From: Pratylenchus scribneri
Lineage: Eukaryota; Nematoda; Chromadorea; Rhabditida; Pratylenchidae
Assembly (NCBI GenBank): GCA_030063045.1
Contig: JAQSEB010000098.1
Coordinates: 930,001-994,000 of the forward strand
Direction of reading: 5' to 3'
Length of the DNA: 64,000 nt
Part shown: positions 60,801 to 64,000 of the stretch, in pieces
Layout of the letters: each line of letters starts with the position of its first letter
How positions within the stretch are numbered: the first letter of the stretch is position 1
Made by a program: the position numbers and the translations under genes
The notes under the pieces: generated by a model
What the model was told of the DNA's origin: nothing
Database searches by the model: none
What the model saw: the letters and a program-made list of their open reading frames with translations, nothing else

Positions 60801-60881
60801 ATTTAAATATTTTGATTTGAAAAACTGACCAAATGGAAGGAGAAAGAGGACAAAAAGTAGCAAATTGATTGAAAAATTCAT
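48859..60881 (-). CDS. Giant secreted EB-module protein, chitin-binding-like N-terminus, Lustrin-type end
   Basis: The start [18 protein letters not shown] is a signal peptide. A chitin-binding-like domain follows ([47 protein letters not shown]). Then come about twenty EB modules with the pattern C-x-x-G-x-x-C-x-x-G-x-x-C-x-x-G-x-C-x-[21 protein letters not shown] (60.4 kb), [19 protein letters not shown] (60.1), [18 protein letters not shown] (59.6), [18 protein letters not shown] (57.7), [20 protein letters not shown] (55.9), [20 protein letters not shown] (52.4) and [20 protein letters not shown] (49.5). Low-complexity Pro/Ser/Thr linkers separate them. The end is a Lustrin-type cysteine domain ([20 protein letters not shown], then [12 protein letters not shown] and YNCCKAY-stop). 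About 40 exons. EB modules are extracellular nematode domains often found with Kunitz or chitin-related domains. The whole suggests a cuticle, pharyngeal or eggshell matrix protein. Confidence 0.78.
56453..57284. repeat. 25-bp satellite array 2, inside an EB-locus intron
   Basis: About 33 head-to-tail copies of the same unit as array 1 (AATTCCGCCTGTTTG plus AATTTGCACT), in the same orientation. It is more homogeneous than array 1, with few CATT variants. It sits between the half-module [15 protein letters not shown] (before) and [17 protein letters not shown] (after), so a single EB module is split by an intron expanded to about 1 kb. Confidence 0.95.
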
Positions 60882-61952
60882 TATTTTAATTCATTGACAA
60901 TTTTAACACTGAAAATATTCGCAAAATTTACTTGGGTGAATTGGATGGTTATTTTGGGAGAGGATGAGCAAAAAATGATGTAAAAATGTCAAGTATTTGC
61001 GGAATTGGTTGATTAAAATTGGTTTTGGTGGGCGAGAAGATTCCAAAAATGGCCAATTCAGTGAATCAAAAAGAGGAAGAAGAAGCAAATTGGGTTGGAG
61101 TGGTTGGCGAAAAATGATGAAAATGAATGTTTTTTTCGAGTGAATTCGGGAATTGAAAGGAAGAGAGGATTTGGGTCGAGGCCCATCGTCCATCCGGTTG
61201 CTTCCAATGAAGAAGAAGCTGGACATTTTCCCTTGGCCATCAAAATAACATCATTTTTTGATTTCATTTTGACCGAATATTTTGTGGGGCCAATTCCATG
61301 GAATTTCCCTCATCCCAAGGAGAACAAAGGGGAAAATTGGGAGGGGAATTCGGGCGAATTGGATGATGGAATGCACACTTAAGCCGAATGGAAGGAAAAC
61401 GAACAAATTCAACAGCAAATCGAGTGGAGTGGCCAAAATGGCCTACCGATCAATTTGAATGAATGAATGAAAGCAGAGTTCAATGAGAATGACCACCACA
61501 ATGTGATTTTGGATGGATGGCCAATCGTGAGCCACTTTTCAATCGAATTGGTGTGGGCCAAGGGAAAACGAATTGAATTTGAAGGGAGGGACAAAAATGG
61601 CATTTTCAAATTATTGGGTGGGAATTGAATGGGCCAAAAAATATTTATTTTTAATTTAATTAATAATTAATTCCCCTACATTTGTTCTATCCAATTAATT
61701 AAACCAATCCCTTCCATTCATTCATTCAATGAATCCAATTCATTATGCGTTCTTTAAAGGGTCATTCTTCCAATGCATTTCATTGATTGCCCTCCAATCC
61801 AATCCATCCAAAGTCGAGAACCGGTGCAACAAATTTGCTGCGTGGCGCACAATTCCCCTTCACCCCAAATAATATTTCCGTCCTCCCAATCCAAATTCAC
61901 AATCAAAATCCATTTCTTCCATTTTATTCTTACTAAATAATTTCACCCTAAA
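60882..61952. other. Divergent intergenic region, EB locus / rml-3
   Basis: 1.07 kb between divergent starts. Frames of 60-107 codons exist on both strands but show no domain or consistent splice structure. It should hold both promoters. Confidence 0.4.
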
Positions 61953-62920
61953 ATGGACATTGTCAAAAGGGTCAATCCCGAAATTGAAAAATTGCCAACA
62001 ATCGATGGACTTCGCCTCATTCGGCCGAAGGTGGTTTTGGGTTCAATTTTGAATTTTATTTTTGGGTAGGTTTTTCCGGATGAACGTGGTTTCTTCTGCG
62101 AATCCTACAATGCAAAGGAATGGAAAGAAAAACTCAATTTTGATGAGCCATTCCTCCAGGACAATCATTCATTCTCCAAATTTGGCGTAATCCGTGGCCT
62201 TCATGCCCAAAGTGGAATGAGCAAATTAGTTTCAGTTTTAGTTGGCGCAATTTATGGTCATTTTATTTTACACTGATAATTCTAATTTCCATTGTTTTAA
62301 TATTAGATGTTGCCGTCGATATTCGCCCAAATTCTCCAACTTTTGGCAAATGGCACGGAATTTTGTTGGATTCAAAGGAGAAAACCAATTTTTGGATTCC
62401 AGATGGTATTTTATGAGGGAAAGGCTAATTAAATATTTATGCCACTTTTATTTTCAGGCTTTTTACATGGATTTCAGGCAATTTTTTTGGAGGGGGGAAT
62501 TATTTTTGTTGGCCTTTAATGTCCCCTATCTATTTTAGTGCATTTCGCAAGAAGGAGCCCATGTGGTTTATAAGGTGAATTGAATTCAATTTCAAATATA
62601 ATTTCCCTTAAATTCATAATCCCTTTCCTATTTCAGTGTTCCGCCGTTTACGATTCAAAATTGGAATTTGGCATAAATCCATTGGATGAGGAGGCAAATT
62701 AAAATGGGCACAAATTAATAATGGGAGAATACTTATATTTTGGTTTAGATTGGCATTGTTTGGCCCGTAATGGACAAATCCAAATGGATTGTGAGCGAAA
62801 GGGACCAGGTTGGATGGAAAATTAATTATTTAATTTAATTAAAATATATTTTAGAAACATCCGGAATTGGACACTCTCCGACAAAGAATTACTCAAGAAA
62901 ATGGAAAGGCAAAAGAATAA
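61953..62920 (+). CDS. rml-3: RmlC-type dTDP-4-keto-6-deoxyglucose 3,5-epimerase
   Basis: Starts MDIVKRVNPEIEKLPTIDGL, then VFPDERGFFCESYNAKEW, FLQDNHSFSKFGVIRGLHAQ (catalytic His in RGLH), LVSVLVGAIYDVAVDIRPNS, FGKWHGILLDSKEKTNFWIP, DGFLHGFQ and AHVVYKCSAVYDSKLEFGIN. It ends TQENGKAKE-stop. About six exons give roughly 200 residues, the normal RmlC size. The enzyme epimerises the keto sugar at C3 and C5 in dTDP-rhamnose synthesis, a pathway shown in nematodes and linked to cuticle and surface coat formation. The intron after GFQ starts with GC (CAG-GCAATT, 62479) and resumes CISQEGAHVVYK, a GC-AG intron. The divergent neighbour is also a putative surface or matrix gene. Confidence 0.9.
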
Positions 62921-63269
62921 AAGGCAATAAAAGGAAAAAAAGCTGAAGGGCACATCATTGGATTCATTCAAATTATTGAGGCAATAAATAAATAAATAAT
63001 ATTCAATTATTTTATACATCGATATTTTGAAAATCCATTCTTCCCCATTTTTCATTTATTCATTTATTTAGCTTTCTCCCTTCGCCCTTTATCCCTTTGG
63101 TCAACAATGAATTTGGTTTGGAGGCGGCTGGCAATAACACAAATCACAAAGACAATAATCCCCCAATTGAGGTCTGCCTTCCCTCATTCATTCATTCATC
63201 TCATCTTTCCACCTTTCCTTTTCCTTCCCCTCCTTCCAATTCCAATTACTTCTTCAATTCCTTGCGCAT

Positions 63270-63720
63270 CCCTTCTTCCATTATTCTTTCCCATTCAAAT
63301 TTTCCTCATTTTCTGAACCAAAGGCCGAAACGATTGACCTTGAAGATGGATGGCCTTCTTCTATGAATTTGTTGTCCATTCCACTTGAACAAAACCAAAC
63401 ACCGGTGAGACAGCCGTTCCCCTCCCTTTCGAATCCACAAAATTGATGGCCACAATCTCCTTCCAAATTATGCTTACTTTGAGACCAAAAAAAACAAATT
63501 ATTCCTTCTTATTTTATATTCATTCGGACATTTCTTCCATTTTCCCATCATCCATTCCATTTATTTTTTTTTTAAAAAGCCGATTCAGTCATTCTTTTCG
63601 TCGCCGAATTTGTGCTAATTAAGATGAACACTGGGTGGAAAAGGTCGTCGTTAATAAAGAAAAAGCAAAGGAAACAGATGAATTGGAAAAACCTGCCTGG
63701 AAGGGAATAATTTAGGAACA
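63270..63720 (+). other. Possible exons of an unrecognised gene at the right edge
   Basis: Two protein-like stretches lie on the plus strand. The first is FSEPKAETIDLEDGWPSSMN then LLSIPLEQNQTP, ending at a GTGAGA donor near 63402. The second, after a TTTAAAAAG acceptor at 63580, has two readable frames: DSVILFVAEFVLIKMNTGWK with a basic tail, or DEHWVEKVVVNKEKAKETDE. The intervening exon was not found and no family is recognised. It may be noise. Confidence 0.2.
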
Positions 63721-64000
63721 TCCAAAAATGCAAATTGCAATTTACGAGGAATGACAATTATCCATCAAATCCACAAAACATAATTGTCCATATTTTGAAG
63801 GAGTAAATTGGCCCTCACAGCTCACACATTCCCATTTATTTTTAATATTATTAAAATTTAATCAAAATGATCAAAGAATTAAATTTGACCAAACAAATGG
63901 AAATGGACCTTTTCTTTCCATCTCCCTTTTTAATCCATCATCATGCTGAACCGGCTTCCACACATTCCTCTTCGGCTTGATTGGGTGGTTATAAGCCGAT

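Noticed and set aside
61095..61382. 95-codon plus-strand frame upstream of rml-3
   Set aside because: No domain, no signal peptide and no splice-linked exons. Probably promoter sequence that is open by chance.

Overview
The window is nuclear DNA from a nematode. The evidence is AT-rich, multi-exon genes with mostly 40-60 bp introns, a cuticle collagen with a membrane-anchor N-terminus, an RmlC-type rhamnose epimerase (rml-3), an SH2-tyrosine kinase of the compact nematode kind, and a very large EB-module secreted protein. Several introns appear to begin with GC instead of GT. That fits reports of frequent GC-AG introns in plant-parasitic tylenchid nematodes, but the lineage is an inference. 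All exon limits were read by eye from splice signals, reading phase and family similarity. CDS coordinates give the outer limits and include introns.

Layout, left to right. 1-0.7 kb (-): 5' end of vav-1. 1.2-2.8 kb (-): cuticle collagen. 3.1-4.9 kb (-): G-protein alpha subunit. 6.2-7.5 kb (-): an unrecognised putative type I membrane protein. 8.5-9.8 kb (+): an orphan secreted Thr/Pro/Gln-rich protein. 10.1-11.2 kb: an array of a 25-bp satellite. 11.4-12.0 kb (+): a six-cysteine secreted-type protein. 13.7-16.2 kb (+): a biogenic-amine-like GPCR. 16.3-18.3 kb (-): a secreted flavin amine oxidase. 19.2-19.9 kb (-): an intron-containing H2B variant, divergent from an SH2-tyrosine kinase at 20.1-21.7 kb (+).

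22.1-33.1 kb (+) holds four closely spaced genes: mett-10 (METTL16), an unknown, a KIAA0319-like PKD protein and trpp-9 (TRAPPC9). They could form an operon. trpp-9 introns hold two tRNA-derived SINE-like copies. 33.4-40.2 kb (-) holds sec-16 and a TM9SF2-type EMP70 protein, so three early-secretory-pathway genes are adjacent. 40.8-45.0 kb (+) holds cdk-4 and SSRP1. A 1.3-kb A-rich minisatellite follows at 45.3-46.6 kb.

46.9-60.9 kb (-) is occupied by one giant locus. It has a signal peptide, a chitin-binding-like domain, about twenty EB modules, then either a Lustrin-type ending with its own stop or, by an in-phase splice, an EB module plus a NodB chitin deacetylase domain. One intron holds a second array of the same 25-bp satellite seen at 10 kb. 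rml-3 lies at 62.0-62.9 kb (+), and the right edge holds possible exons of an unrecognised gene.

The window reads as ordinary gene-dense nematode chromosome. The least explained items are the paired satellite arrays, the alternative end of the EB/deacetylase locus, the divergent H2B-kinase pair and several orphan genes.
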